Assembly (NCBI RefSeq): GCF_009848495.1 | Contig: NZ_WWEP01000035.1 | Location: 62,001 to 126,000, forward strand | Length of the DNA: 64,000 nt | Origin: Flavobacterium sp. MK4S-17 | GTDB lineage: Bacteria; Bacteroidota; Bacteroidia; Flavobacteriales; Flavobacteriaceae | Direction of reading: 5' to 3' | In this document: positions 36,272 through 44,833 of the stretch, piece by piece | How positions within the stretch are numbered: position 1 is the first letter of the stretch | Layout of the letters: every line of letters starts with the position of its first letter | The notes under the pieces: generated by a model | The model's input: only the letters and a program-made list of their open reading frames with translations | Told to the model about the DNA's origin: nothing | Databases searched by the model: none | Made by a program: the position numbers and the translations under genes

Positions 36272-38863
36272 TTATTTTTTAGGCCGCATCCATTCTTTCT
36301 CAGGTTCGCCCTTTAGATGGAAGGCAAACCAATCCACAATTTTGTTGCGTAAATCAACCTGATTGGCCCTATCACTTAAAGAATGACCTTCTTTTGGATA
36401 CAGTAGCATTACATGCTCTTTTCCTTGTCTTCTCAGGGCAAAATACATTTGTGTGGTCTGCTCTTTCAGGACATGGTAATCTTCCTTACCCGACCAGGAC
36501 ATGAGCGGTGTTTTAATCTTACCAGCGTGGTAGATCGCCGAATTATCAATATAGGCCTGCATGTTACTAAAAAGTTCCTCTCCCATCCGTAATTGATGGT
36601 GTTCATAACGCCAATAGAGCGGTATGTTGAAGATACTCATGCTAAGATAATCGGTAACCATATTGGTAATACCGTCCCCGGCTATGGCAGCCGCAAAAAT
36701 ATCGGTTTGCGATATTATGTAAAAAGTTTTATATCCTCCGTGGGAATGGCCATACAGGCCCACCCGTCCGGGATCCACATTTCCTTTGGCTATTATGGTG
36801 TTGACTGCATTAATAACACAGTCCAAATTTGCCGGCCCCGGATTTGCTTTTTCCGATTCAGTATCGGGCAGGAATACTATATATCCCTGCGCCAACAGGT
36901 CGGGCACATTGAATCCGATAGGGCTTGAAGCTGATGGAGTCAAATAACTGTGGAAGTTCTTTGATAAATTTTCATAGATATACACAATCATCGGATATTG
37001 CTTCCTTTTATCAAAGTTCGCCGGATAATACACCAATGCCTTCATCTTCTTACCATTACTTCTGTAGTATTCGATTTTTTCCACGCTTCCCCATTCGAAT
37101 AGGCTATGGAGGGTATTGCTTTCAACCAGAGTATGCTCCCTTTTAGCGATAGATGGTTTATAGATTATGGCAGGCGGCCTATAAAAATCCTCTTTGACAT
37201 AAAAAACATCTCCTGTACTACCCATTCGTAATTGTGTGAAGCTATGCGGGCCATATGCTATTACTGTTTCCCTGCCCTGGAGGTCAATTGCCGAATATCC
37301 GCTATCTAGCGATTCGGTATCCGATACTGAAAAAAATATCGAACTATCGGTATTGATCACCCTGGTGTAATAACCGCTATATTTATAAGGAACCATTTTT
37401 TGAGCAGCCGCCGCAAACTCATATTTCAATCCCCTTTCACGTCCGGAGGTCAGCCTTTTGTATTTTAGTGTCGCAGCTTCAACCATCCATACATCATATC
37501 CATCACGCACGAATACATATTTTTCATCTTCTGAAAAATACAGGAGATCAACAGGACGAAGCTCGTCCAGAACATCATACAATGGCATGGAGACATTTGT
37601 CTTTAGCAATTTTCCTAAAGCAGTCGTCCTGTTATGGCTATAAGAATGCAGGTGCCAATCCCCATCCTTATACCAGGTTACATAACCTCCTTTGGGAGAT
37701 TGTAAGAGCATTGGCTCGTTTCCCGGAATATCATCAATAAGCAGGTTCACTTTGCCCGACTCCAGATCCCTGCAATAAATATCCCTGTTTGCTTCTTTAT
37801 CTGATTGAGGTTCTTTATCAAATTTATCCCATTCCAAAAGATGTTTCCCATCACGCGCGAGGCTAAAATAAGCATATTGCCCTCCTGATATCATCCTGAA
37901 TTTGCCACTACCCGGTGTCCATTCAAAAAGTGATTCCGGTCTTTTTCCAGGCTGATCACTTGCCCTTAACGGATACAGCCTTTTATCGTTGGCGTTCCAG
38001 ATTTCTGCCCTTTCAGGACTACTAGCACTGTCTAGTGACGGATAGAACTGGACATATACTTTAGTCCCATCCGGAGCAAAATCGATATGAGCCACCTGAA
38101 GTTCCCAATCTGCATATTCTTTTTTTATGCTGTTATCCAAAAGCGTCTTTTTATTTTTGGCAATATCGTACACCAGTACCGTCAGTTTGCCGGCAGCCTG
38201 ATCGAAGGCTGTGCTTAAAAGTTTGTCTCCTTTTTGACTCCAAAGCATGCCACCCATATTTTGTTCGCTTTCTTCATGAACCAGAACCAGGTTGAGGGTA
38301 TTCAGGTCCAAACAATAGAATGCCGATTTACCCTGTTCAACGCGCCACAAGGCAAGCTTATCCTTTTGGGGTGATATTTCGAAACGGATAACATTTGCCT
38401 TTCTAAAGATTTTGTGTGCCTGTTCGTCCATAACGACAAGAGTGTTATCATCTCCCATAGCTATAATAAGCGATTTTTTAAGAGCATATTCAAACTGACG
38501 AATATCCGCTGTCTCAAAAGTTTTCCCGCTTTTAAAAGAGTGCGTTCGCAGTACTTTATCCCGGCCTAAAGCGGAAAACGTTCTTTTACCAAATGCTGCG
38601 CTTGCTGATGAAGGAAAGGGGAATGTTTTGTGATTACGGGTATTTTTTAAAAAGAGCGTATCCAGCCCATTTTCATAGGCAAGTGTATAGCTGCCCCAAG
38701 TACCGTCGTCAGATAGTTCACCAATTAATATATGACTCCATTTACCATAATCTTCCACCTTTAGCGGCAATTTTGAAAGCTGCGCACAGGATACGGCACT
38801 TATCAATAAAATAAGCGGCAGGATCGTGTTTAGGGATATAATTCTTTTTACTACAATGTTCAT
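36272..38863 (-). CDS. S9-family peptidase (prolyl oligopeptidase type), lipoprotein
   Basis: This 863-residue enzyme has a lipoprotein signal with the lipobox near Cys27 (ISAVSC), a long beta-propeller (about 60-600) and a C-terminal alpha/beta hydrolase domain. The nucleophile motif is GHSHGGY, the acid is in KEDYHV and the histidine in EGHSLSD. Members of the S9 family cleave short peptides, often after proline or as dipeptidyl peptidases. It is encoded ten bases after the SusD stop codon on the same strand, so a joint role with SusC/SusD in peptide uptake and breakdown is likely. Confidence 0.9.
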   Translation of the reverse strand: MNIVVKRIISLNTILPLILLISAVSCAQLSKLPLKVEDYGKWSHILIGELSDDGTWGSYTLAYENGLDTLFLKNTRNHKTFPFPSSASAAFGKRTFSALGRDKVLRTHSFKSGKTFETADIRQFEYALKKSLIIAMGDDNTLVVMDEQAHKIFRKANVIRFEISPQKDKLALWRVEQGKSAFYCLDLNTLNLVLVHEESEQNMGGMLWSQKGDKLLSTAFDQAAGKLTVLVYDIAKNKKTLLDNSIKKEYADWELQVAHIDFAPDGTKVYVQFYPSLDSASSPERAEIWNANDKRLYPLRASDQPGKRPESLFEWTPGSGKFRMISGGQYAYFSLARDGKHLLEWDKFDKEPQSDKEANRDIYCRDLESGKVNLLIDDIPGNEPMLLQSPKGGYVTWYKDGDWHLHSYSHNRTTALGKLLKTNVSMPLYDVLDELRPVDLLYFSEDEKYVFVRDGYDVWMVEAATLKYKRLTSGRERGLKYEFAAAAQKMVPYKYSGYYTRVINTDSSIFFSVSDTESLDSGYSAIDLQGRETVIAYGPHSFTQLRMGSTGDVFYVKEDFYRPPAIIYKPSIAKREHTLVESNTLHSLFEWGSVEKIEYYRSNGKKMKALVYYPANFDKRKQYPMIVYIYENLSKNFHSYLTPSASSPIGFNVPDLLAQGYIVFLPDTESEKANPGPANLDCVINAVNTIIAKGNVDPGRVGLYGHSHGGYKTFYIISQTDIFAAAIAGDGITNMVTDYLSMSIFNIPLYWRYEHHQLRMGEELFSNMQAYIDNSAIYHAGKIKTPLMSWSGKEDYHVLKEQTTQMYFALRRQGKEHVMLLYPKEGHSLSDRANQVDLRNKIVDWFAFHLKGEPEKEWMRPKK

Positions 38864-38872
38864 AATTAATTA

Positions 38873-40288
38873 TTAATACCCCGGATTTTGATTTCCGAGA
38901 TTTGGATTGGTCAATAGTTCTGTTTCAGGTAGGGGCCACAAGGCATCGGTCGTATCCCAGCCCGGCTTTACGAGGGAAAGATCAATATCCAGCCTTCCAT
39001 ACCGCTTCAGGTCAAAAAACCGATGCCCGTGTTCTGTAAAAAATTCGATTTTCCTTTCCTGAAGAATTGCTGAGAGTATATCATCGGCGCTTTCTGCCGA
39101 TGTAGCCGGAAGCCCCGCTGTGGCACGGATAAGATCCAGGTCGTTTTTCGCCGCCTCTATTGCTCCCAGCCGCGCATACGCCTCAGCCCGTATCAGGTAT
39201 TGCTCAGCCAGCCTCAACACTATAGAATATTCAACGGAGGAAGCTGTTGCAGCATTCTGTTTGTATTTGAAAGCATGGTACCACGTCCCGTTATCGTTTG
39301 ATATTTCTTTTGTCCAGACTGATTTCCGGATGTCACCGGGTTCAAATGCCGTCATGAGCGCCGGGCTAAGCGCAACAAGCGGCGGTGGCCCAGCGTTGAA
39401 AATGAAGTTTGTAGCCTCAAGCGTATTTGACCCTGCAAGTGAGGGCGAAAATTGCCATATTGTAGTAGAAGCGTCTTTAAGAAAAACATCATTCAGATCG
39501 CTTTCCCATTGGAATGTAGCTGTATCATCGATAAGTATTGAGGCACTGGCTATGGCCTGGTCGTATACGCCACTATAAAGATATACCCGTGAGAGAAAAG
39601 CCTGTACTACTTTCCTATTCGGGATCACCCGCTCCGGATTGCTGTAGGTATCAGAAAGCAATGGCAGGGCTGCCAGAAGATCGGTAGTCACATTCTGATA
39701 TACCACATCGACAGGGACACGGGTGGCAGATCTTGTCACACTATAATCCGTTGTGGTTATATAGGGAACAGGGCCATAGAGGTTGGCAAGATAGAAGTGT
39801 ACCAAAGCGCGTACAAACAAGGCTTCCCCTTCTAATCTTTCCCGATCGCCAACAGGGAGCAGCGGCGCATTACGGACACCTTCTATAATAGCGTTGCAGG
39901 CGTATATCTGGTTATAGCTGTCATTCCAGATGCTACGGACATTAAGGTCTGAGGGAATAAGGCTGTTATTGCTAAAAGCAGCCGAGAAATGGCTTGAGGC
40001 ACCATAGAAGGCCAATTCATCAGTATAATGTCCCAGTTGATTAGAAAGGCCGTTGGAGTTTCCTGTCAGCAAACCACTATCCCTGAGGCTTGCATAGATA
40101 TGTGCCATTGCAGCATTTGCTGTGGTAGTGCTTTCAAAGACTGCCTGACCCGTAAGTTGGGAATTGGGTAAGTCCACATCATTGAAACTTTCGCACTGCG
40201 TGATAAATAAGCTTAAAACAAAGCACTGCAGCGGGAAAAGTAACTTTCTATAATTACGGTTTATAAATTTTGCTTTTATATTTTTCAT
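38873..40288 (-). CDS. SusD/RagB-family nutrient-binding outer-membrane lipoprotein
   Basis: The 471-residue protein has a lipoprotein signal (Cys33 in LFITQCES) and the SusD/RagB fold, with helix pairs of TPR type. The region RLEGEALFVRALVHFYLANLYGPVPYI is the standard SusD core. The C-terminal EHGHRFFDLKRYGRLD is also family-typical. It forms a lid on the SusC channel and binds the substrate. It follows the SusC gene with a one-base gap. The downstream peptidase suggests that peptides rather than glycans are imported. Confidence 0.92.
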   Translation of the reverse strand: MKNIKAKFINRNYRKLLFPLQCFVLSLFITQCESFNDVDLPNSQLTGQAVFESTTTANAAMAHIYASLRDSGLLTGNSNGLSNQLGHYTDELAFYGASSHFSAAFSNNSLIPSDLNVRSIWNDSYNQIYACNAIIEGVRNAPLLPVGDRERLEGEALFVRALVHFYLANLYGPVPYITTTDYSVTRSATRVPVDVVYQNVTTDLLAALPLLSDTYSNPERVIPNRKVVQAFLSRVYLYSGVYDQAIASASILIDDTATFQWESDLNDVFLKDASTTIWQFSPSLAGSNTLEATNFIFNAGPPPLVALSPALMTAFEPGDIRKSVWTKEISNDNGTWYHAFKYKQNAATASSVEYSIVLRLAEQYLIRAEAYARLGAIEAAKNDLDLIRATAGLPATSAESADDILSAILQERKIEFFTEHGHRFFDLKRYGRLDIDLSLVKPGWDTTDALWPLPETELLTNPNLGNQNPGY

Positions 40289-40289
40289 C

Positions 40290-43200
40290 CTAATATGTAA
40301 TTTGAATTCCGGTTGTTATCATTTTAAGAGGGGGAAGAAATCCTGCTGTGCCGAACTCTGGATCCGCACCTTTGTAGGAGGTAATGGTCAATAAGTTTTG
40401 TGCTTCGAGGCGGAGGCGGCATTTAACCCCTTTTAGCCACTCATCAGGTAAGGTGTAGGTTAGGGAAATATTCTTAAGCCTGATGAAAGAAGCATCGCTA
40501 AATGCGGCTGTGCTCTCTGAATATCGCATAAAGGCATCGAAAACACCGGATTGTACCCCTGTACTATACTGCTGAAAAGGCGCATTATCTCCCGGCTCCT
40601 GCCAGCGCTGGATCACCCCGGCGGGCTGGTTGGCCATAGTACCTGGCATGCTGCTCAGATAATTTTCATTCCAGTTATTTTGTTTCACAAACTGAAAGAG
40701 AAAGTCAAATGTCAGGCCCCTGTATGTAATGGTGTTTTGAAGCCCTCCGAAAAATTTGGGATTAAAATCCGCAATTGATTTCCTGTCTCCCGCCGCAGTA
40801 ATAGCACCATCACCATCAAGATCTTCAAATTCATAAATACCCGTGTCAGGATTTACCCCTTTGTAGACATAGAGCAGGCGAATATTTGTGGGCTGCCCGA
40901 TTACAAATTGGTTACGGTAGGTCGATTCTTCCAATCCCGGGAACTCAAGCAGTTTATTCCTGGCGGCAGAAATATTAAAAGATGTTGTCCATGAAAAATC
41001 CTGCGTTTGCCAATTGATCGTATTTAAGGTCGCTTCAATCCCTTTGTTTTGGACTGTAGCGCCAAGATTAGCCTGAATAGTATTGAAACCAGTAGTGCCA
41101 GGCAATGGAATTCCCACAAGCTGATTCGAAGACCGGTTATCATAATAGTTCAGAATCAGGAAGATACGGTCCCTTAAAAATCCCGCCTCAAGTGCCAACT
41201 CCAACTTATTGTTGGTCTCCCAACTAAAATTTTCATTGAAAAGCCTGGTGGGCATCAATCCTATAACACCATTATACCCCACACCTGTTCCGGAATAGGT
41301 ATTAAGATATTGGTAATCGCCGATCTGGTCGTTACCCGTGGTACCATAACTAGCCCGCAACTTGCCGAAGCTAAGCGGCGCAAAGTCCTTTAAAAATTCT
41401 TCATTTGAGAAAATCCAGGCTAAACCTGCTGCACCAAAATTAGCAAATTGGTTACCCGGCCCAAATCGGCTGGAACCATCCCGCCTTGCGGTAAGATTGA
41501 GTATATACCGACGGTCATAGTTAAAATTAGCGCGTGCAAATATTGCCTGATACTTATAGGTGCTCTGGTCGTCTGACACTACTGTTTTTGTTGTGGCGGC
41601 TGCAAGGTTGTAAATCATGGCATTGCTTGGAAAACCCATCCCTGAGACCACCAGTTGATCGTAATTCTGTTTTTGGAATGTACTGCCCGCAAGCACTTCT
41701 GTTTTTAGCTTTCCAAACTCCTGCTTCCAGTTGAGTTGCGGTTCAATAATCCACGACTGCCTGTTTGTGGTGTTGAAAAACACAGAAGAGAATTCTGCAC
41801 CGGCGCCGTAGGAAGGATTATATATGGTAGAAGGCAATGTCCTGCTTTCATCGTGCCTCACGTCTGTAAAACCTAAAGAAGTACCAAAAGAAATGCCCTT
41901 CCAGATATTCCATGTAAGCATTGTATTAGCAATGAGGTCATAGGTCCTGGCTTTAAATTTCCCCTCCAGATTCCGTAGCGGGTTATCCCATGTACCGTCT
42001 GCCCAGTTAAGCGAACCGTCATCATTGTACAGCGCCGGGGCATTAGGCGCAAGGCCTCTCGCTTCGAGCGTAAGGTCTTTCCATGGAAGATCATTATCCT
42101 GCATAGTATAGGATGCCGAGAAGGAAACCTTAAATTTTTCATCCGTAGACTGGTGCCTCAGATTGGTATGGACATTAGCCTTATTGTATTCAAAATCACC
42201 CGGAAAAACAGTAGTTTCCCTTCTGAAGTTTCCACTGACCAGTGCCTGTGTCTGCTCACTGCCGCCGGAAACTGATGCTGAGGCTTCGGTAATACTGGCT
42301 GTCCCACCTGTAATTTCTTTCTGCCAGTCTGTGTAGCGGTTTCTATCCCATGTCCCGTTGATATCATAGGCATTATCGGGGTAGACAGAAAGACCGTCGT
42401 TTGCAAAGGCTTCTTCGCGCATAGCAAGATAATCGGGAGTTTTCATCATATTGGCAAAGCGCGTTACACTGCCAAAACCACTTGATATACCGGCTGTATA
42501 TGTTGTAACCCCAATCTTTCCTTTTTTGGTCGTAATCAATACCACACCGTTTGCACCTCGGGAGCCATATATGGCAGTGGCATCGGCATCTTTAAGCACT
42601 TCTATGCTTTCAATATCGGATGGGTTAATACTGTTTAAGGGACTAGTGGAATTTGGCAAAATTGTAGATGTCTGGGGATTACCGATAGCCTGTGATGCAT
42701 AAGGGACACCATCAATAATGTAGAGCGGTGCATTCCCTCCGGAGCGAAGACTATTAAGCCCGCGTATCTGGATGTCAAAACCGCCACCGGGCACACCTGT
42801 ATTCTGGATAATATTTACCCCTGCCATACGCCCCTGCATGGTAGCCAAAACATTCGATACAGGCTGTGTTTCTATATCTTTCGAGGTAATTCGAGTAATA
42901 CTGCCGGTAGCTTCTTTCTGTTTCACATTATAGTAACCGGCATTGATGGTTACCTCCTCAAGCTGTAAAGTATCTTCCTCAAGGATAATGTTTAGAGTAT
43001 TTTGCGAGCCGACAATTACCTCAACGGTTTTAAAGCCTGTAAAGGAAAATACCAATACATCACCGACACCAGCGGCAATGGAATAATTACCTTCAGTATC
43101 CGTTGCGACGGAGCGCGTTGTACCTTTGACGACAATTATCGCGCCCGGCAAGGGACCTGAGCCATCGGAGACGGTTCCTGAAATGGTTTGCTGAAAATAG

Positions 43201-43313
43201 GCTTCGGAAATTGGTGAAGCATGTGCCCGGGCTAAGGCACTGACTGGTAAGGATGCTAAAGCAAGAGAATAGAAAAGCACCCTTAGCCCTTTGTTTGCTG
43301 AAATAAATTTCAT
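40290..43313 (-). CDS. SusC/RagA-family TonB-dependent outer-membrane receptor
   Basis: From the ATG at 43313 (MKFISANKG) the receptor has 1007 residues. It has a signal peptide (about 1-28), a carboxypeptidase-D-like regulatory domain (about 45-125, ISGTVSDGSGPLPGAIIVVKGT) and a TonB plug (about 130-245). The plug contains the family-typical GRMAGVNII and IRGLNS, and LYIIDGVPYAS ends that region. A large beta-barrel follows, ending GIQITY. An in-frame start at 43376 adds 21 residues that do not look like a signal sequence. It would take up the ligand bound by SusD with energy from TonB. A long structured leader lies upstream. Confidence 0.93.
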   Translation of the reverse strand: MKFISANKGLRVLFYSLALASLPVSALARAHASPISEAYFQQTISGTVSDGSGPLPGAIIVVKGTTRSVATDTEGNYSIAAGVGDVLVFSFTGFKTVEVIVGSQNTLNIILEEDTLQLEEVTINAGYYNVKQKEATGSITRITSKDIETQPVSNVLATMQGRMAGVNIIQNTGVPGGGFDIQIRGLNSLRSGGNAPLYIIDGVPYASQAIGNPQTSTILPNSTSPLNSINPSDIESIEVLKDADATAIYGSRGANGVVLITTKKGKIGVTTYTAGISSGFGSVTRFANMMKTPDYLAMREEAFANDGLSVYPDNAYDINGTWDRNRYTDWQKEITGGTASITEASASVSGGSEQTQALVSGNFRRETTVFPGDFEYNKANVHTNLRHQSTDEKFKVSFSASYTMQDNDLPWKDLTLEARGLAPNAPALYNDDGSLNWADGTWDNPLRNLEGKFKARTYDLIANTMLTWNIWKGISFGTSLGFTDVRHDESRTLPSTIYNPSYGAGAEFSSVFFNTTNRQSWIIEPQLNWKQEFGKLKTEVLAGSTFQKQNYDQLVVSGMGFPSNAMIYNLAAATTKTVVSDDQSTYKYQAIFARANFNYDRRYILNLTARRDGSSRFGPGNQFANFGAAGLAWIFSNEEFLKDFAPLSFGKLRASYGTTGNDQIGDYQYLNTYSGTGVGYNGVIGLMPTRLFNENFSWETNNKLELALEAGFLRDRIFLILNYYDNRSSNQLVGIPLPGTTGFNTIQANLGATVQNKGIEATLNTINWQTQDFSWTTSFNISAARNKLLEFPGLEESTYRNQFVIGQPTNIRLLYVYKGVNPDTGIYEFEDLDGDGAITAAGDRKSIADFNPKFFGGLQNTITYRGLTFDFLFQFVKQNNWNENYLSSMPGTMANQPAGVIQRWQEPGDNAPFQQYSTGVQSGVFDAFMRYSESTAAFSDASFIRLKNISLTYTLPDEWLKGVKCRLRLEAQNLLTITSYKGADPEFGTAGFLPPLKMITTGIQITY

Positions 43314-43330
43314 AACATTGGTTAAGATTA

Positions 43331-43615
43331 ATGAGACATTGGGTTTTATTGGTCTATGCCTTCCGTGGGTCGCCAAACTTACACGGGGGGCTTTTTTATG
43401 AACCTAAAAAAGATACCCGGCCTTTCCCCAACCAACTCAACGAGGAATACCAGTACAGGCCGGGCCTACTTAACTATGTAAAAACTAAACCATACGCAAA
43501 ACGGGTTAAAGGTTATACTACAACGTTTGCGAAGCCCGACAAAAAAATAAAGAAAACGCTAAGAATACAAGCTGAGAGTGAAGTAGTAACTCCTAAAAAG
43601 GAGGCGTGGGTTTAA
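43331..43615 (+). CDS. Possible small protein antisense to the SusC leader (doubtful)
   Basis: This is a 94-residue open frame running opposite to, and ending inside, the region upstream of SusC. The product is rich in Lys, Pro and Tyr (TKPYAKRVKGYTTTF, EVVTPKKEAWV). It resembles a compact cationic protein more than a random frame, but no family was recognised. No ribosome-binding or promoter signal is evident. It could equally be chance coding on the antisense strand of a structured RNA leader. Confidence 0.3.
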   Translation: MRHWVLLVYAFRGSPNLHGGLFYEPKKDTRPFPNQLNEEYQYRPGLLNYVKTKPYAKRVKGYTTTFAKPDKKIKKTLRIQAESEVVTPKKEAWV

Positions 43616-43740
43616 ACTCATCTTATCGTTCTCGAGGTACTGGTATACCTACATGCGAATAAGTGAGCCCACGCCGTATGGCGTGAGCATTTGCACCTAT
43701 CATCTCGCATGTTCTTAAAGTACCAGTTTTCGAGAACGAG
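43602..43740. other. Large structured inverted repeat in the SusC upstream region
   Basis: A nested, imperfect hairpin of about 114 bases has three paired segments: TCGTTCTCG with CGAGAACGA (43626-43634/43731-43739), with CTGGTA/TACCAG just inside; ACATGCGA with TCGCATGT (43651-43658/43705-43712); and CACGCC with GGCGTG (43670-43675/43680-43685). The eight bases GGCGTGGG at 43603-43610 could pair instead with CCCACGCC at 43668-43675, which would open the inner hairpin. Two alternative structures therefore appear possible in the long 5' leader of susC. Confidence 0.55.
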
Positions 43741-43779
43741 ATTCAAAGCGAATGCTTCATATTATATTTTGAAGTATCG

Positions 43780-43787
43780 CAAAATTA
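43780..43787 (-). promoter_or_regulatory. Candidate -7 promoter element for the susC-susD-S9 operon
   Basis: On the minus strand this reads TAATTTTG (TAnnTTTG). A TTG lies 24 bases further upstream, a little far. If used, transcription would begin near 43773 and give a leader of about 460 bases containing the hairpins at 43602-43740. Confidence 0.4.
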
Positions 43788-43846
43788 CAATTTCCTAAGG
43801 AAGGAATAAAACAAACTTAATAATTTTTAACGACATATACGTCGTT

Positions 43847-44203
43847 GTGTTGGTTAAAATTTATAAATTATTTTACTATGTGAATTTTCAAATTAGAAAT
43901 ATAAGATATAGAGTAGCAGTAGGAATAATTTTCAAGAGATTGAGAATTCAAGTTCTTATTGCTGGGAAACCTATGACTCAACAGTATCTTAATAATGAAA
44001 TTTCATTAAAATATAGTAAGTCGTGGAATTCAGGAAGAGAAGAATCTATGCCAAACACCACATTGGAAAATTTATTTTTAATTTGTGATTATTTCAATAT
44101 AAGCATTGAGGATTTTTTCAAACTTGTCAATACTGTTTCACAAAAGGAAATTAATGATGAAATTAGTCGCAAGGTAAGATTACAAAAACACCTGAAAAAA
44201 TAA
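43847..44203 (+). CDS. XRE-like transcriptional regulator
   Basis: This is a small helical protein (up to 118 residues) whose middle (about 25-90) has the pattern of a Bacteroidota XRE HTH: IFKRLRIQVLIAGKPMTQQYLNNEISLKYSKSWNSG, then TLENLFLICDYFNISIEDFF. The open frame begins with GTG at 43847 and a non-ATG start further in is also possible, so the N-terminus is uncertain. It precedes a terminator and a perfect 30-bp palindrome, which is a likely binding site. It is the presumed controller of the four small genes that follow. Confidence 0.7.
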   Translation: MLVKIYKLFYYVNFQIRNIRYRVAVGIIFKRLRIQVLIAGKPMTQQYLNNEISLKYSKSWNSGREESMPNTTLENLFLICDYFNISIEDFFKLVNTVSQKEINDEISRKVRLQKHLKK

Positions 44204-44223
44204 TTTTTTCTTTGACTATTAGA

Positions 44224-44245
44224 GGATGCGAAAGCATCTTTTTTT
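44224..44245 (+). terminator. Terminator after the XRE-like gene
   Basis: A 5-bp GATGC/GCATC stem with a GAAA tetraloop, one G-T pair below it, and a T-run lie about 20 bases past the stop codon. Confidence 0.7.
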
Positions 44246-44250
44246 GTTTA

Positions 44251-44280
44251 GTTTAAATACCTATTAATAGGTATTTAAAC
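44251..44280. promoter_or_regulatory. Perfect 30-bp palindrome, probable operator
   Basis: The left half GTTTAAATACCTATT is followed directly by its exact reverse complement, with no spacer. It lies 93 bases before the first small zinc-ribbon gene and between that gene and the XRE-like regulator. Length, symmetry and position suggest a dimeric repressor site rather than a terminator, since no T-run follows. Confidence 0.65.
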
Positions 44281-44372
44281 ATTTATTTAAAACAGGTATT
44301 TTTACTTGTATATTTTACAGTACTACTTTCTTTACTTTGTAAGTAAGTTAATTATAATTTAAAATTACTAAT

Positions 44373-44564
44373 ATGGAAAAATGTCAATCTTGTGGAAAAC
44401 CTTTTCATGTTGCTGAACATAATTTGCAAATGCCCGGTACCAAAGAAAGAGAACCTATCACTTGTCCGTATTGTCGCTACACAATTGAAAGAATGACAAA
44501 CGGTTGGTGGGTAGTTACTCCAGCAACTGAAGAAGAAATAGAGGATTATCTAAAAAGATCATAG
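44373..44564 (+). CDS. Small zinc-ribbon protein A
   Basis: This 63-residue protein has two CxxC pairs (Cys4/Cys7 and Cys31/Cys34) with a 23-residue spacer, then NGWWVVTP and a short acidic helix. The four cysteines should bind one zinc ion. It resembles the protein at 45527 in cysteine spacing and in the aromatic motif after the second pair, so the two are probably paralogues. It is the first gene of a four-gene run. Function unknown; interaction with nucleic acid or a partner protein is possible. Confidence 0.75.
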   Translation: MEKCQSCGKPFHVAEHNLQMPGTKEREPITCPYCRYTIERMTNGWWVVTPATEEEIEDYLKRS

Positions 44565-44590
44565 AATAGGCTAAATTAATTAATTAGCAT

Positions 44591-44833
44591 ATGAGAAATA
44601 TCCTTGCAAAATCTATGATGATGAAAAAGGGGCTAGATGATGACTATACTTTATTTGATGATGGGGAAATATTGCACGAGTATGATGCAAACCATTATCC
44701 ATCTGGTATGAATAGGTCAAGAAAACTTCGCGCGGAAGAATTAAGTTCCGATGTAAAAAATAGACTATTAGAAGCGGCATCTACAGCTAATAGACAGTTG
44801 GTGAAAGAAATTTTGGGATTGAATGAAGCTTGA
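44591..44833 (+). CDS. Small hypothetical protein
   Basis: This 80-residue protein has an acidic N-terminal half (DDDYTLFDDGEILHEYDANHYPSG) and a helical C-terminal half (RAEELSSDVKNRLLEAASTANRQLVKEILG). No family was recognised. It begins 26 bases after zinc-ribbon protein A and overlaps the next gene by 11 bases, which suggests a single transcript and coupled translation. Confidence 0.7.
   Translation: MRNILAKSMMMKKGLDDDYTLFDDGEILHEYDANHYPSGMNRSRKLRAEELSSDVKNRLLEAASTANRQLVKEILGLNEA

Noticed and set aside
39120..39578. 152-residue plus-strand open frame
   Set aside because: It is antisense to the SusD gene.
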